Assembly (NCBI RefSeq): GCF_964022235.1
Contig: NZ_CAXHZL010000003.1
Location: 248,001 to 312,000 of the forward strand
From: Limimaricola sp964022235
Lineage (GTDB): Bacteria > Pseudomonadota > Alphaproteobacteria > Rhodobacterales > Rhodobacteraceae
DNA length: 64,000 nt
Reading direction: 5' to 3'
This document shows positions 17,520 through 26,055 of the stretch, in pieces (positions within the stretch are counted from its first letter, which is position 1; each line of letters starts with the position of its first letter). The position numbers were made by a program, and so were the translations under genes. The notes under the pieces were generated by a model that saw nothing but the letters and a program-made list of their open reading frames with translations, did not search any database and had not been told where the DNA came from.

Positions 17520-18580
17520 TCCTCTCCCGCCACCGGGAGCCGGGCATGAGCCGGGTGCCCGCCCGCCACGGTTTCGTGCAGCCGCTCTGACGGGTCGCGC
17601 CCGACGATGCGCCGCCGTCGCGACAGGAACACCTTGTTCCAGCCGCGCCATGTACTGACCGAAGGCGCCTGCGCATCGCAGGGAAAGCGTTTGCGCCAGT
17701 CTTCGGGCAGGGTCAGGCCGCAGGCCTCCAGCCGCTCAAGCATCCAGACCAGTGGGATGTTGGCGAGCGGGCGACTTTCGAGCGTGCCGCCCAGCTGGCC
17801 GCCGATGTCGCCATGCGTGCCGCGAAACCAGACCTGCTCCAGATGGCCCGAGAACCCCTCCGGCGTCACCCATAGCACCGGCTCGTAGGCGCGGCGGGTC
17901 TCATCGAGCGCCAGCGCGTGGAACCCGTGCAGCACATGACTGCCGAGCCGATGGTCGTGGAACATGTGGTTGGGTTGGGAATAGCGCCACGCCACCGGCA
18001 GGCGCAGCCCCAGCGAGGCCACCGTGTCCCACACGGCCACGGCCTCGATCTCCACGTGGTCGTGGCAATGCAGCCGGGCGAAGGCGCGCGCGGCCTCGCT
18101 CGGCTCGGGCCCGCGGTGGCGGTAGTGGCGATAGGCATCGCGCACATTGCGTTCGGTCGCCTCCTCGGCGCGCAACAACCCGACCCGGCTGATCACGCCC
18201 GCGAGCGAGCGCACCGCATAGGCCCCGCGCGAATAGCCCACGAGGATGATGGTGTCGCCGGGGCGAAAGCGCGAGGCAAGCACGCCGTAGGCGCGCTGGA
18301 TCAATCGGTTGATGCCGCGACCCATCATCACATCGAGCGTCTCGGCCCAGCTGCCCCACTGGATCCCCGCCTCGTAATGCACGGTCAGGTTGGCGTGCCG
18401 CCCGCTCTCGCGCAAAAGCTTGTAGGTCAGCCCGGCATTGGTCTCGAAGCCGCTCTTGAGCGTCGACATGGTGCCATCGAGAATGATGACATGTGTGGCG
18501 GCACCACGGGCGCGGGGCTGCCCCTCGGCTTGCCTCGGGCGACGACCGGCAAGCCCGAGCAGCCAGTCACGGATGCCCAT
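17483..18580 (-). CDS. DUF2235-domain alpha/beta hydrolase
   Basis: A 365-residue protein of the DUF2235 family, whose fold is alpha/beta hydrolase-like and which includes type VI secretion phospholipase effectors (Tle1) as well as many cytoplasmic homologues. Seen here are HVIILDGTMSTL near the N-terminus, the nucleophile motif ILVGYSRGAYAVRSLAG (GxSxG), VWDTVASLGLRLP and the C-terminal WFRGTHGDIGGQLG with the likely catalytic His/Asp. No signal peptide and no secretion-system genes are nearby, so an effector role is not supported. The start ATG 18580 is the only sensible one. Confidence 0.83.
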   Translation of the reverse strand: MGIRDWLLGLAGRRPRQAEGQPRARGAATHVIILDGTMSTLKSGFETNAGLTYKLLRESGRHANLTVHYEAGIQWGSWAETLDVMMGRGINRLIQRAYGVLASRFRPGDTIILVGYSRGAYAVRSLAGVISRVGLLRAEEATERNVRDAYRHYRHRGPEPSEAARAFARLHCHDHVEIEAVAVWDTVASLGLRLPVAWRYSQPNHMFHDHRLGSHVLHGFHALALDETRRAYEPVLWVTPEGFSGHLEQVWFRGTHGDIGGQLGGTLESRPLANIPLVWMLERLEACGLTLPEDWRKRFPCDAQAPSVSTWRGWNKVFLSRRRRIVGRDPSERLHETVAGGHPAHARLPVAGEDHPSVGSWGAAE

Positions 18581-18646
18581 CGGGGCCTCTCCTGCGCGCC
18601 TGTGCCGTGCCTGCCCGCCGCATCGTGTTCCTTCCGCCGTTACCCT

Positions 18647-19822
18647 TTACCCTAGGGGTCGGGAGGGCTCTGTCCAGAGCCGCGAAACACGTCCCCTCTC
18701 ATATGTGCCATATCCGTTGAAACAGGTGGTTACCCCGACGAGATAGGCCCCGGCCGAGCGGAACAGCAGCCAGTCGCCCTCTTGTGCGCAGCCCGGCAGG
18801 AGCGTCTCGCCCGGCAGTCGATCGAGGCTGTCGCAGGTCGGGCCGAACAGGGTAAAGGGTGCGAGTCCGGCGCCATCGCGCGCCTCATGCGTCACCAGAT
18901 CGACCCGCGGCACGCCGATCGACGGGCATTCCGACAATCCGCCATAGATGCCGTCGCTCAGGTAGAGCGCCGCCCCGCGCCGGGCCTTGATCCGCACCGC
19001 ATAGGCCATGGAATCGGCGACCAGCGCGCGGCCCGGCTCGCAGACCAGCGCCGGTGCGCCATCGAAGGCACGATGCGCGCGGGCGATCGCTTCGAAAATC
19101 GGCGCCAGCGTGGGCTCCAATCCGGTCCGCCCCGAAGGAAAGCCACCGCCGACATTGAGCCGCGCCAGACGCACCCCGGCGGCGCGGGCCAGATCGGCGC
19201 AAGCGGTGATGTATACGGTCCAAGCGACGGGATCGACGCATTGGGTGCCGACATGGAAAGTCATCGAGACGCGAAAGCCCAAGGCCGCCGCGCGTCGCAA
19301 CAGCGCCTCGGCCAGATCCGGCGTCGCGCCGAACTTCGAACCGAAGTCGTAGGCCGCCCCCGCCACCGGCAGCTTCAGCCGCACGGCGATCTCGGCCTCG
19401 GGGCCCACCCCTTCGGCGACCAGCTTGTCGAGTTCGGCCAGATCATCGACCGACCACGACGCCACCCCCGCTGCGATTCCGGCGCGGATCTCGCCGCGCG
19501 AGCGCACCGGGTTGTGGTAGTGCAGCACCGCCTCCGGGACCAATCCACGCACCAGCGCCATCTCGGCAGGCGAGGCCACATCGAAGGCCCGCATCCCCTC
19601 GGCCGCCAACTGCGCGATCACCTCCGCGTCGGGGTTGGCCTTCACCGCATAGGTCACCTCACCCGGAAACTCGCGGCGAAAACGCGTGTGCCGCGCCGAG
19701 AGCGCGGCGGGGCAGCTTAGAAGCACCGGCGCGTCGCTGCCATGCCGGGCGAGCCAGTCCTGTGGCGTGTCGGCGGCACGCCCGTCGGCGGTTTCGGGAA
19801 CGAGGATCGGGGTTTGCAGCAT
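18647..19822 (-). CDS. PLP-dependent ornithine/lysine/arginine-type decarboxylase (group IV, alanine racemase fold)
   Basis: A 391-residue decarboxylase of the eukaryotic ODC-like fold. The PLP lysine lies in VTYAVKANPD; VNVGGGFPSG binds the PLP phosphate; CEPGRALVA and GPTCDSLD (with the catalytic cysteine) are present. These enzymes make putrescine or cadaverine, or, in variants, decarboxylate carboxynorspermidine or diaminopimelate; ornithine/lysine is favoured by the GPTCDSLD motif and length. ATG 19822 follows AGGAGG; the upstream open frame runs across the promoter and into the Lrp gene and is not coding. It is transcribed divergently from an Lrp/AsnC regulator, which probably controls it. 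Confidence 0.85.
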   Translation of the reverse strand: MLQTPILVPETADGRAADTPQDWLARHGSDAPVLLSCPAALSARHTRFRREFPGEVTYAVKANPDAEVIAQLAAEGMRAFDVASPAEMALVRGLVPEAVLHYHNPVRSRGEIRAGIAAGVASWSVDDLAELDKLVAEGVGPEAEIAVRLKLPVAGAAYDFGSKFGATPDLAEALLRRAAALGFRVSMTFHVGTQCVDPVAWTVYITACADLARAAGVRLARLNVGGGFPSGRTGLEPTLAPIFEAIARAHRAFDGAPALVCEPGRALVADSMAYAVRIKARRGAALYLSDGIYGGLSECPSIGVPRVDLVTHEARDGAGLAPFTLFGPTCDSLDRLPGETLLPGCAQEGDWLLFRSAGAYLVGVTTCFNGYGTYERGRVSRLWTEPSRPLG

Positions 19823-19882
19823 ATGGGCCTCCTTGCTCCCATGCTGCGCCCCTGCTCTGCCGGACCCTAGCGGCGATGCGCG

Positions 19883-19930
19883 CGATATGCCTCGACTTGC
19901 CGACATATCGGCGGCAGGATCGACGATATG
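19883..19930. promoter_or_regulatory. Putative Lrp/AsnC operator: three CGATATG elements
   Basis: In the 105-base divergent gap, CGATATG (19883-19889) and its inverse CATATCG (19904-19910) form an inverted repeat 21 bases apart, and a third CGATATG (19924-19930) overlaps the regulator start codon. Two-turn spacing on one face of the helix fits binding by an oligomeric Lrp-type regulator that also represses itself. This is inferred from sequence symmetry only. Confidence 0.4.
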
Positions 19931-20362
19931 ACCGAACCTGATCCGACAGATGCCCGGCTGATCGCGCTTCTGAGCGAAAACGCCCGCGCCCCCGTCGCGC
20001 ATTTGGCGCAGCGGCTTGGCCTCGCGCGCTCCACCGTGCAAGCCCGGCTCGACCGGCTGGAGCGATCAGGCATGATCGCAGGCTACACGCTGCGGCTGTC
20101 GTCGCGTGCGCGCGGAGGGATTTGCGCCACTGTACTGGTGCAGATGCTGCCCGCTCGACAGGCCTCCGTTCTGGCAGGGCTCAAGCGGCTGCCCGAGATC
20201 GAGACGGTGCACACCACCTCGGGGCGCTTCGACCTTGCCTGCCGGTTGCGCGCGACCACCACCGAGGCGCTGGATGCCGCGCTCGATCGGATCGGCGCGC
20301 TCGACGGGGTGAAGGCCACCGAGGCACTTATCCACCTCTCGACCCGGATCGACCGGGGCTGA
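19928..20362 (+). CDS. Lrp/AsnC family transcriptional regulator
   Basis: A 144-residue regulator with an N-terminal winged helix-turn-helix (DARLIALLSENARAPVAHLA, then RLGLARSTVQARLDRLE) and a C-terminal RAM ligand-binding domain (LPEIETVHTTSGRFDLAC). Such proteins sense amino acids. Divergent orientation and shared short intergenic DNA make the neighbouring ornithine/lysine-type decarboxylase its likely target. The ATG at 19928 has only a weak ribosome-binding site and is overlapped by a putative operator element. Confidence 0.9.
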   Translation: MTEPDPTDARLIALLSENARAPVAHLAQRLGLARSTVQARLDRLERSGMIAGYTLRLSSRARGGICATVLVQMLPARQASVLAGLKRLPEIETVHTTSGRFDLACRLRATTTEALDAALDRIGALDGVKATEALIHLSTRIDRG

Positions 20363-20425
20363 TCCCTTTTCCTCCCCTGCCCTCCGCGCTAGAGACGAGG
20401 CCGATCTCACCGAGGAGCCCGGGAC

Positions 20426-23400
20426 ATGGCGATGGAAAAGACGTTCGACGCGGCCGAGGCCGAAGCCCGGCTCTATGCGGCATGGGAGCAGGCGGGCGCG
20501 TTCCGCGCCGGTGCGGGCGCGCGCCGCTCCGAGACCTTCTCGATGATGATCCCGCCGCCCAACGTCACCGGTTCGCTGCACATGGGCCACGCCTTCAACA
20601 ACACGCTGCAGGACATCCTCGCGCGCTGGCATCGGATGCGCGGCTTTGACACGCTGTGGCAGCCCGGGCAGGACCACGCCGGCATCGCCACGCAAATGGT
20701 CGTGGAACGCGAGATGGCCAAGGCCGGTAACGAGAGCCGCCGCGAAATGGGCCGCGAGAAGTTTCTGGGCAAGGTCTGGGAATGGAAGGCTCAGTCGGGC
20801 GGCACCATCGTCGATCAGTTGAAGCGCCTTGGCGCGTCCTGCGATTGGGAGCGCAACGCCTTTACCATGTCCGGCGCCCCCGGCGCGCCCGAGGGCGAGC
20901 AGGGCAACTTCCACGACGCCGTGATCAAGGTCTTTGTCGACATGTACGACAAGGGGCTGATCTACCGTGGCAAGCGGCTGGTGAACTGGGATCCGCATTT
21001 CGAGACCGCGATCTCTGACCTCGAGGTCGAGAACATCGAGCAGCCCGGCAACATGTGGCACTTCAAGTACCCGCTGGCCGGTGGCGAGACCTACACCTAC
21101 GTCGAGCGCGACGAGGACGGCAACGTCCTGTTCGAGGAAGAGCGCGACTACATCGCCATCGCTACCACGCGTCCCGAGACCATGCTCGGCGACGGTGCGG
21201 TCGCCGTTCACCCCGATGACGCGCGCTATGCCCCGATCGTCGGCAAGCTGTGCGAGATTCCGGTCGGCCCCAAGGAGCACCGCCGCCTGATCCCGATCAT
21301 CACCGACGAATACCCCGAGATGGACTTCGGCTCGGGTGCTGTGAAGATCACTGGCGCGCACGACTTCAACGACTACGAGGTTGCCAAGCGCGGCGGCATC
21401 CCGATGTACCGGCTAATGGATACCAAGGGCGCGATGCGCGCCGACGGTGCCCCATATGCCGAGGCCGCAGCCCGGGCGCAGGAAGTGGCGCGTGGCGCCG
21501 AGATCACGGTCATGGAGGCCGATGCGCTCAACCTTGTGCCGGACGAGTATCGCGGGCTTGATCGGTTCGAGGCGCGCGAGGCGGTGATCGCCGACATCAC
21601 CGAGCAGGGCCTGGCCGTGATGGTGCCCGAATACGACCCACGCCTCGGACCCAAGGCCGCCAAGCGCGAGGCCGCCGAGGAAGGCGGCAGCGCGCCCGAG
21701 ACGCGCCTTGTGCCGCTCGTCGAGCACAAACCAATCATGCAGCCCTTCGGCGACCGCTCCAAGGTGGTGATCGAGCCGATGCTGACCGACCAGTGGTTCG
21801 TCGACACCTCCAAGATCGTCGGCCCCGCGCTCGACGCGGTGCGGTCTGGCGAGACCAAGATCCTGCCCGAGCGCGACGCCAAGGTCTATTTCCACTGGCT
21901 CGAGAACATCGAGCCTTGGTGCATCTCGCGCCAGCTCTGGTGGGGCCACCAGATCCCGGTGTGGTACGGACCGACGCTCACCGATGGCCATGTCGATCTC
22001 GAGGCCGACTGGACCCCGTTCTGCGCCGCCAGCCGTGACGAGGCGCTGGAGAAGATGGCCGCCTATTACGGCCATGACGAGATCCGCTTTGTCGAGGACC
22101 GTCAGGAGGCGCTGGCGCTGTTCGAGGCCGCGATCGGCAACACCACCGACGAAGGCGCGATCCGCTCAGCCCAAGCTCCGACCGCGATCCCGGTCTGGCG
22201 CGACCCCGACGTGCTCGACACGTGGTTCTCGTCGGGCCTCTGGCCGATCGGCACGCTGGGCTGGCCCGAGCAAACGCCTGAGCTGGAGAAGTACTTCCCG
22301 ACCAACACGCTGGTCACCGGCTTTGACATCATCTTCTTCTGGGTCGCCCGGATGATGATGATGCAATACGCCGTGGTCGGCCAGAAGCCGTTCGACACCG
22401 TCTATGTCCATGCTCTCGTGCGCGACGAGAAGGGCAAGAAGATGTCGAAGTCGCTTGGCAACGTCATGGACCCGCTCGATCTGATCGACGAGTACGGGGC
22501 GGATGCCGTGCGCTTCACCCTCACCGCCATGGCGGCGATGGGGCGCGACCTGAAGCTCTCGACCCAGCGGATCGCGGGCTATCGCAACTTCTCGACCAAG
22601 CTGTGGAACGCCTGCCGCTTTGCCGAGATGAACGGCGCGTTGGCGCCTGAGCGGCACGCCTCGCTGTCGATTCCGCCCAAGGCCACCGCGACGGTCAACC
22701 GCTGGATCGTTTCGGAGACCGCGAAGATCCGCGAAGAAACCGACGCGGCGCTCACCGCCTATCGCTTCAACGATGCCGCCAACGGGCTCTATGCCTTCGT
22801 CTGGGGCAAGGTCTGCGACTGGTACGTGGAATTCTCCAAGCCGCTCCTGCAGGGCGAGGACGATGCCGCGAAGGCCGAAACGCAGGCGGTCATGGCTTGG
22901 GTGCTCGATCAGTGCATGATCCTGCTGCACCCGATCATGCCCTTCATCACCGAAGAGCTGTGGGGCACGACGGCGCAGCGCGACACCATGCTCGTTCATG
23001 CCGAATGGCCCGAATACACCAGCGCCGCACTGGCCGATCCCGAGGCCGAGGCGGAAATGTCGCTCGCCATCGCGATGGTCGAGGGCGTGCGCTCGGCGCG
23101 CGCGCAGATGAACGTGCCCGCCGGGCTTCAGGTGCCTGTGGTGCTTGTCGGGGCCGACGAGGCCGTGCGCACCGCGTGGGATCGCAACGCCGCGATGATC
23201 TCGCGACTGGCGCGGATCGACACGATGGTTGAGGCCGAGGCCGCGCCAAAGGGGGCCATCACCGTGCCGCTGCCCGGCGCGACGCTGGCGCTGCCGCTGG
23301 CGGACATCATCGACGTCTCGGCCGAGAAGGCGCGGCTCGAAAAGGTGCTGGGCAAGCTGGAGAAGGAGCTTGGCGGTCTCAGGGGGCGGCTGAACAACCC

Positions 23401-23521
23401 CAAGTTCGCGCAGAGCGCACCCGAGGAGGTGGTCGAGGAGACCCAGCAGAACCTCGCTGCACGCGAGGCCGAAAAGGCCCAGCTTGCTGCGGCGCTCGAT
23501 CGTCTGGCCGAAATCATGTGA
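20426..23521 (+). CDS. valS: Valyl-tRNA synthetase
   Basis: A class Ia aminoacyl-tRNA synthetase of 1031 residues. The HIGH-type motif lies in PPPNVTGSLHMGHAF (about residues 34-48); the editing (CP1) domain contains ATTRPETMLGDGAVAVHP; the KMSKS motif is in KGKKMSKSLGN near residue 670; the C-terminal coiled coil (EKARLEKVLGKLEKEL) is complete. It is somewhat longer than E. coli ValS (951) through insertions in the middle region (for example around residues 540-590), as in other alphaproteobacteria. ATG 20426 follows GAGGAG. Confidence 0.97.
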   Translation: MAMEKTFDAAEAEARLYAAWEQAGAFRAGAGARRSETFSMMIPPPNVTGSLHMGHAFNNTLQDILARWHRMRGFDTLWQPGQDHAGIATQMVVEREMAKAGNESRREMGREKFLGKVWEWKAQSGGTIVDQLKRLGASCDWERNAFTMSGAPGAPEGEQGNFHDAVIKVFVDMYDKGLIYRGKRLVNWDPHFETAISDLEVENIEQPGNMWHFKYPLAGGETYTYVERDEDGNVLFEEERDYIAIATTRPETMLGDGAVAVHPDDARYAPIVGKLCEIPVGPKEHRRLIPIITDEYPEMDFGSGAVKITGAHDFNDYEVAKRGGIPMYRLMDTKGAMRADGAPYAEAAARAQEVARGAEITVMEADALNLVPDEYRGLDRFEAREAVIADITEQGLAVMVPEYDPRLGPKAAKREAAEEGGSAPETRLVPLVEHKPIMQPFGDRSKVVIEPMLTDQWFVDTSKIVGPALDAVRSGETKILPERDAKVYFHWLENIEPWCISRQLWWGHQIPVWYGPTLTDGHVDLEADWTPFCAASRDEALEKMAAYYGHDEIRFVEDRQEALALFEAAIGNTTDEGAIRSAQAPTAIPVWRDPDVLDTWFSSGLWPIGTLGWPEQTPELEKYFPTNTLVTGFDIIFFWVARMMMMQYAVVGQKPFDTVYVHALVRDEKGKKMSKSLGNVMDPLDLIDEYGADAVRFTLTAMAAMGRDLKLSTQRIAGYRNFSTKLWNACRFAEMNGALAPERHASLSIPPKATATVNRWIVSETAKIREETDAALTAYRFNDAANGLYAFVWGKVCDWYVEFSKPLLQGEDDAAKAETQAVMAWVLDQCMILLHPIMPFITEELWGTTAQRDTMLVHAEWPEYTSAALADPEAEAEMSLAIAMVEGVRSARAQMNVPAGLQVPVVLVGADEAVRTAWDRNAAMISRLARIDTMVEAEAAPKGAITVPLPGATLALPLADIIDVSAEKARLEKVLGKLEKELGGLRGRLNNPKFAQSAPEEVVEETQQNLAAREAEKAQLAAALDRLAEIM

Positions 23522-23593
23522 GATCGCGTCCCGCCTGCGACCTCGAAAGGGGCGCGGGCGGGGTCGCCGGGGCCCGTTCGGACCGGGGTGCCT

Positions 23594-23761
23594 CTAGCTT
23601 GGGAACATCAACTTGTAGGCAAGGGTCACCACGACACCAAAGCCGGTCAGCAGCAGAATTGCCCAGATGTAATCGAACCCCGAACGTTCCTCGACCACGG
23701 AGGTCGAAAACGCAGTCCGAACCACACGGACGCCATGGCGCAGATATCGAACCATATTCAT
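23594..23761 (-). CDS. Small single-span membrane protein (55 residues)
   Basis: A short open frame on the minus strand between valS and the aminotransferase. It encodes a basic, Arg-rich N-terminal segment (VRYLRHGVRVVRTAF), a soluble link ending GFDY, one hydrophobic helix (IWAILLLTGFGVVVTLAY) and KLMFPS before TAG. Two starts are possible: ATG 23761 or ATG 23755; the second has GAGG six bases upstream. The arrangement looks like a genuine small membrane protein, not noise, because the basic flank is on the cytoplasmic side and the gap is otherwise empty. Function unknown. Confidence 0.55.
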   Translation of the reverse strand: MNMVRYLRHGVRVVRTAFSTSVVEERSGFDYIWAILLLTGFGVVVTLAYKLMFPS

Positions 23762-23854
23762 CCTCAGGTTGACCTAGGCACGCTAGCCTTCTCATTCGAC
23801 TGGCGCAAGCTTTTGTCGCTTGTCCCGGTCACGGCGGCGCGGCATCCTCGCCCG

Positions 23855-24967
23855 ATGACCGATCCGCGCCTTACCCCGCTCTCTGCCTCGCTTCCCGATA
23901 CCGTGCCCTTCGTCGGGCCGGAAACGCAGGAACGCCGTATGGGCCATGCCTTCACGGCGCGGCTCGGCGCGAACGAAAGCGTGTTCGGCCCTTCGCCTCG
24001 CGCGGTTGATGCGATGCAAAGGGCGGCGCAGGATGCGTGGATGTACGGCGATCCGGAGGCGCAGGAGCTGCGTCATGCCATCGCGGCGCATCATGGTGTC
24101 GATCCGGGCCACATCCGTGTCGGCGAAGGCATCGACGGGCTTCTGGGCCTGCTTGTGCGGCTCACCGTCGGTTCCGGCGACTGGGTCGTGACCTCCGAGG
24201 GCGGCTATCCGACGTTCGACTTCCACGTCACGGGCTTTGGCGGCCGCATCGAGCATGTGCCCTATGATGGCGACCGCGTCGACGCGATGGCGCTGGTGGA
24301 GCGCGCTGCATGGTCGGGCGCAAAGCTCGTCTACATCGCCAACCCCGACAACCCGATGGGCGGGGTGCACGACGCCGCCACGATCCAGGCGATGGTCGAG
24401 GCCCTGCCCGACGGCGCGCTGCTCGTGCTCGACGAAGCCTATGTGGAGTTCGCGCCCGAGGCGGATCTGCCCCGGATCGACCCCGCCGACGGTCGGGTGA
24501 TCCGGCTGCGCACCTTTTCCAAGGCGCATGGGTTGGCAGGCGCACGCGTCGGCTATGCCATCGGCCCCAAGCCGCTGATCGCGGCGTTCGACCGGGTGCG
24601 CAATCATTTCGGCCTGAACCGCATGGCACAGGCCGGGGCGCTGGCGGCACTTTTGGATGCGGACCACCTTGCCCATGTGGTGACGCAAGTTACCCGCGCC
24701 CGCGCCCGCATCGCCGCCATTGCGCATGACAACGGCCTCGTGGCCCTGCCCTCGGCCACCAACTTCGTCGCGATCGATTGCGGGTCCGACGGGGCCTTTG
24801 CAAAACGGGTGGTGACCGCTTTGGCGGAGCGGGGCGTTTTCGTGCGGATGCCCGGTGTCGCTCCGCTCAACCGATGCATCCGCGTCACCGCCGGGCGCGA
24901 GGCCGATCTCGACGTCTTCGCGCAGGCGTTACCGCCCGCGCTGGAAACGGCTCGCACCGCGCCCTAG
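23855..24967 (+). CDS. HisC-like PLP-dependent aminotransferase
   Basis: A 370-residue fold-type I aminotransferase closest in layout to histidinol-phosphate aminotransferase: RLGANESVFGPSP near the N-terminus, YGDPEAQELRHAIA, ANPDNPMGG, VLDEAYVEF, and the PLP lysine in TFSKAHGLAGARVGY. HisC paralogues in this group can use histidinol phosphate, aromatic amino acids or other substrates. No his genes are nearby, so the symbol is left open. The ATG at 23855 starts the conserved region; the upstream frame (from 23588) is antisense to the small membrane protein and not supported. Confidence 0.85.
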   Translation: MTDPRLTPLSASLPDTVPFVGPETQERRMGHAFTARLGANESVFGPSPRAVDAMQRAAQDAWMYGDPEAQELRHAIAAHHGVDPGHIRVGEGIDGLLGLLVRLTVGSGDWVVTSEGGYPTFDFHVTGFGGRIEHVPYDGDRVDAMALVERAAWSGAKLVYIANPDNPMGGVHDAATIQAMVEALPDGALLVLDEAYVEFAPEADLPRIDPADGRVIRLRTFSKAHGLAGARVGYAIGPKPLIAAFDRVRNHFGLNRMAQAGALAALLDADHLAHVVTQVTRARARIAAIAHDNGLVALPSATNFVAIDCGSDGAFAKRVVTALAERGVFVRMPGVAPLNRCIRVTAGREADLDVFAQALPPALETARTAP

Positions 24968-24992
24968 GTGACACTGGGTCAAGGAGGCCGCC

Positions 24993-25163
24993 ATGCGCCA
25001 GCCCGCCCCGAACTTCACCAATGCTTTTCTCGGCACGCTTGGCGTGCTGCTGTTCGTGGGCCTTTTGACCATCGGGGCGGTCTGGGGATGGGCCGGGGTG
25101 ATCTTTGGCGCGCTGGGCTTTGACGGGGTCGCCCGCCCCATCGCCCGCCGCGCCCGGCGCTAG
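24993..25163 (+). CDS. Small membrane protein (56 residues)
   Basis: A 56-residue frame with an excellent ribosome-binding site (AAGGAGG, seven bases before ATG 24993). It encodes a short polar start (MRQPAPNFTNAF), a hydrophobic stretch LGTLGVLLFVGLLTIGAVWG continuing into a second short apolar segment (AGVIFGALGF), and a basic tail ending IARRARR. It is 25 bases downstream of the aminotransferase and probably co-transcribed. The TAG stop shares CTAG with the convergent hydrolase. Function unknown. Confidence 0.65.
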   Translation: MRQPAPNFTNAFLGTLGVLLFVGLLTIGAVWGWAGVIFGALGFDGVARPIARRARR

Positions 25164-25897
25164 ACGCGGGCCGAGACCTCGGCCACGCTCGCCGCGATCA
25201 GGTCGAGGCAATCGGGCGTCGAAAATCGGTGATCCGCTCCATCCACCAAGGTCAGCCGCATGTCCGGCCCCTCGGCATGCTCCAGAAGTCGCAGCGCCGT
25301 GGCGACCGAGACGTCCTCATCCGCCGTGCCCTGCAAGAAGCGCACCGGAAAGGGTAGTGCCAGCGGGCTGCGCAGCACGAGGTTGCCGCGCCCCTCCTCG
25401 ATCAGCCGCCGGGTGATCCGCAGCGGATCACCATACTCGGACGGATGGTCGAGATAGCCCTCGATCTCGAAGCGCGTCCGCATGTCCCTGGTCATCCCGG
25501 CCCAGAACCCGTCCTCGGTGAAATCCGGCGCGGCGGCGATGGTGACGAGGCCCGCCACCTTTTCGGGCACCGCGCGCGCCAGCAGCAAGGATATCCAACC
25601 GCCCATCGATGAGCCGACAAGGACCTGTGGGCCTTGCGTCAGCGACAGCGCCGCCGCCGCATCCTCGGCCCAATCACCGATCGCCCCCTCCTCGAACACG
25701 CCGCCGCTGCTGCCATGTCCGGAATAATCGAAGCGCAAGAAAGCGCGGCCTTGCTTCTTGGCCCACTCCTCCAGAAACACCGCCTTTGTTCCCTCCTTGT
25801 CGGAGCGAAAGCCGCCCAGAAACACGATCCCCGGCCCTTCGCCCGGCAGCTGGTCATAGGCGATGCGGCGGCCCTGTGGGCTGGTGAACTCGGGCAT
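25160..25897 (-). CDS. Alpha/beta hydrolase, ABHD10-like thioesterase
   Basis: A 245-residue single-domain alpha/beta hydrolase resembling mitochondrial ABHD10 and its alphaproteobacterial relatives, which remove acyl groups from thioesters or glucuronides. Motifs: VFLGGFRSDKEGTKA (oxyanion region), RFDYSGHGSSGG, nucleophile elbow GSSMGGW, LQGTADEDV with the acid, and DGADHRFS with the catalytic histidine. ATG 25897 (MPEFTSPQG) is preceded by GGAG; the ORF extends 24 codons upstream without similarity. It is convergent with the small membrane protein, sharing CTAG, and divergent from thrS. Confidence 0.84.
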   Translation of the reverse strand: MPEFTSPQGRRIAYDQLPGEGPGIVFLGGFRSDKEGTKAVFLEEWAKKQGRAFLRFDYSGHGSSGGVFEEGAIGDWAEDAAAALSLTQGPQVLVGSSMGGWISLLLARAVPEKVAGLVTIAAAPDFTEDGFWAGMTRDMRTRFEIEGYLDHPSEYGDPLRITRRLIEEGRGNLVLRSPLALPFPVRFLQGTADEDVSVATALRLLEHAEGPDMRLTLVDGADHRFSTPDCLDLIAASVAEVSARV

Positions 25898-26055
25898 GGT
25901 CGTCTCCGTTCCTGATCGGCGCGCAGCATCGAAGCCCGCAGCCTCGATGGCAAGCCCCGCGCTTGACACGCCCGCCCTGCCCGATCATCAAGCCCCTCAC
26001 GCATATAACCCGCAACCGGGCGTTCCGTGGGCGCCAAACCGACGAGGAGGCCGAC

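Noticed and set aside
17483..18580. Type VI secretion phospholipase effector
   Set aside because: DUF2235 occurs in Tle1 effectors, but no vgrG, PAAR, immunity or other secretion genes are nearby.
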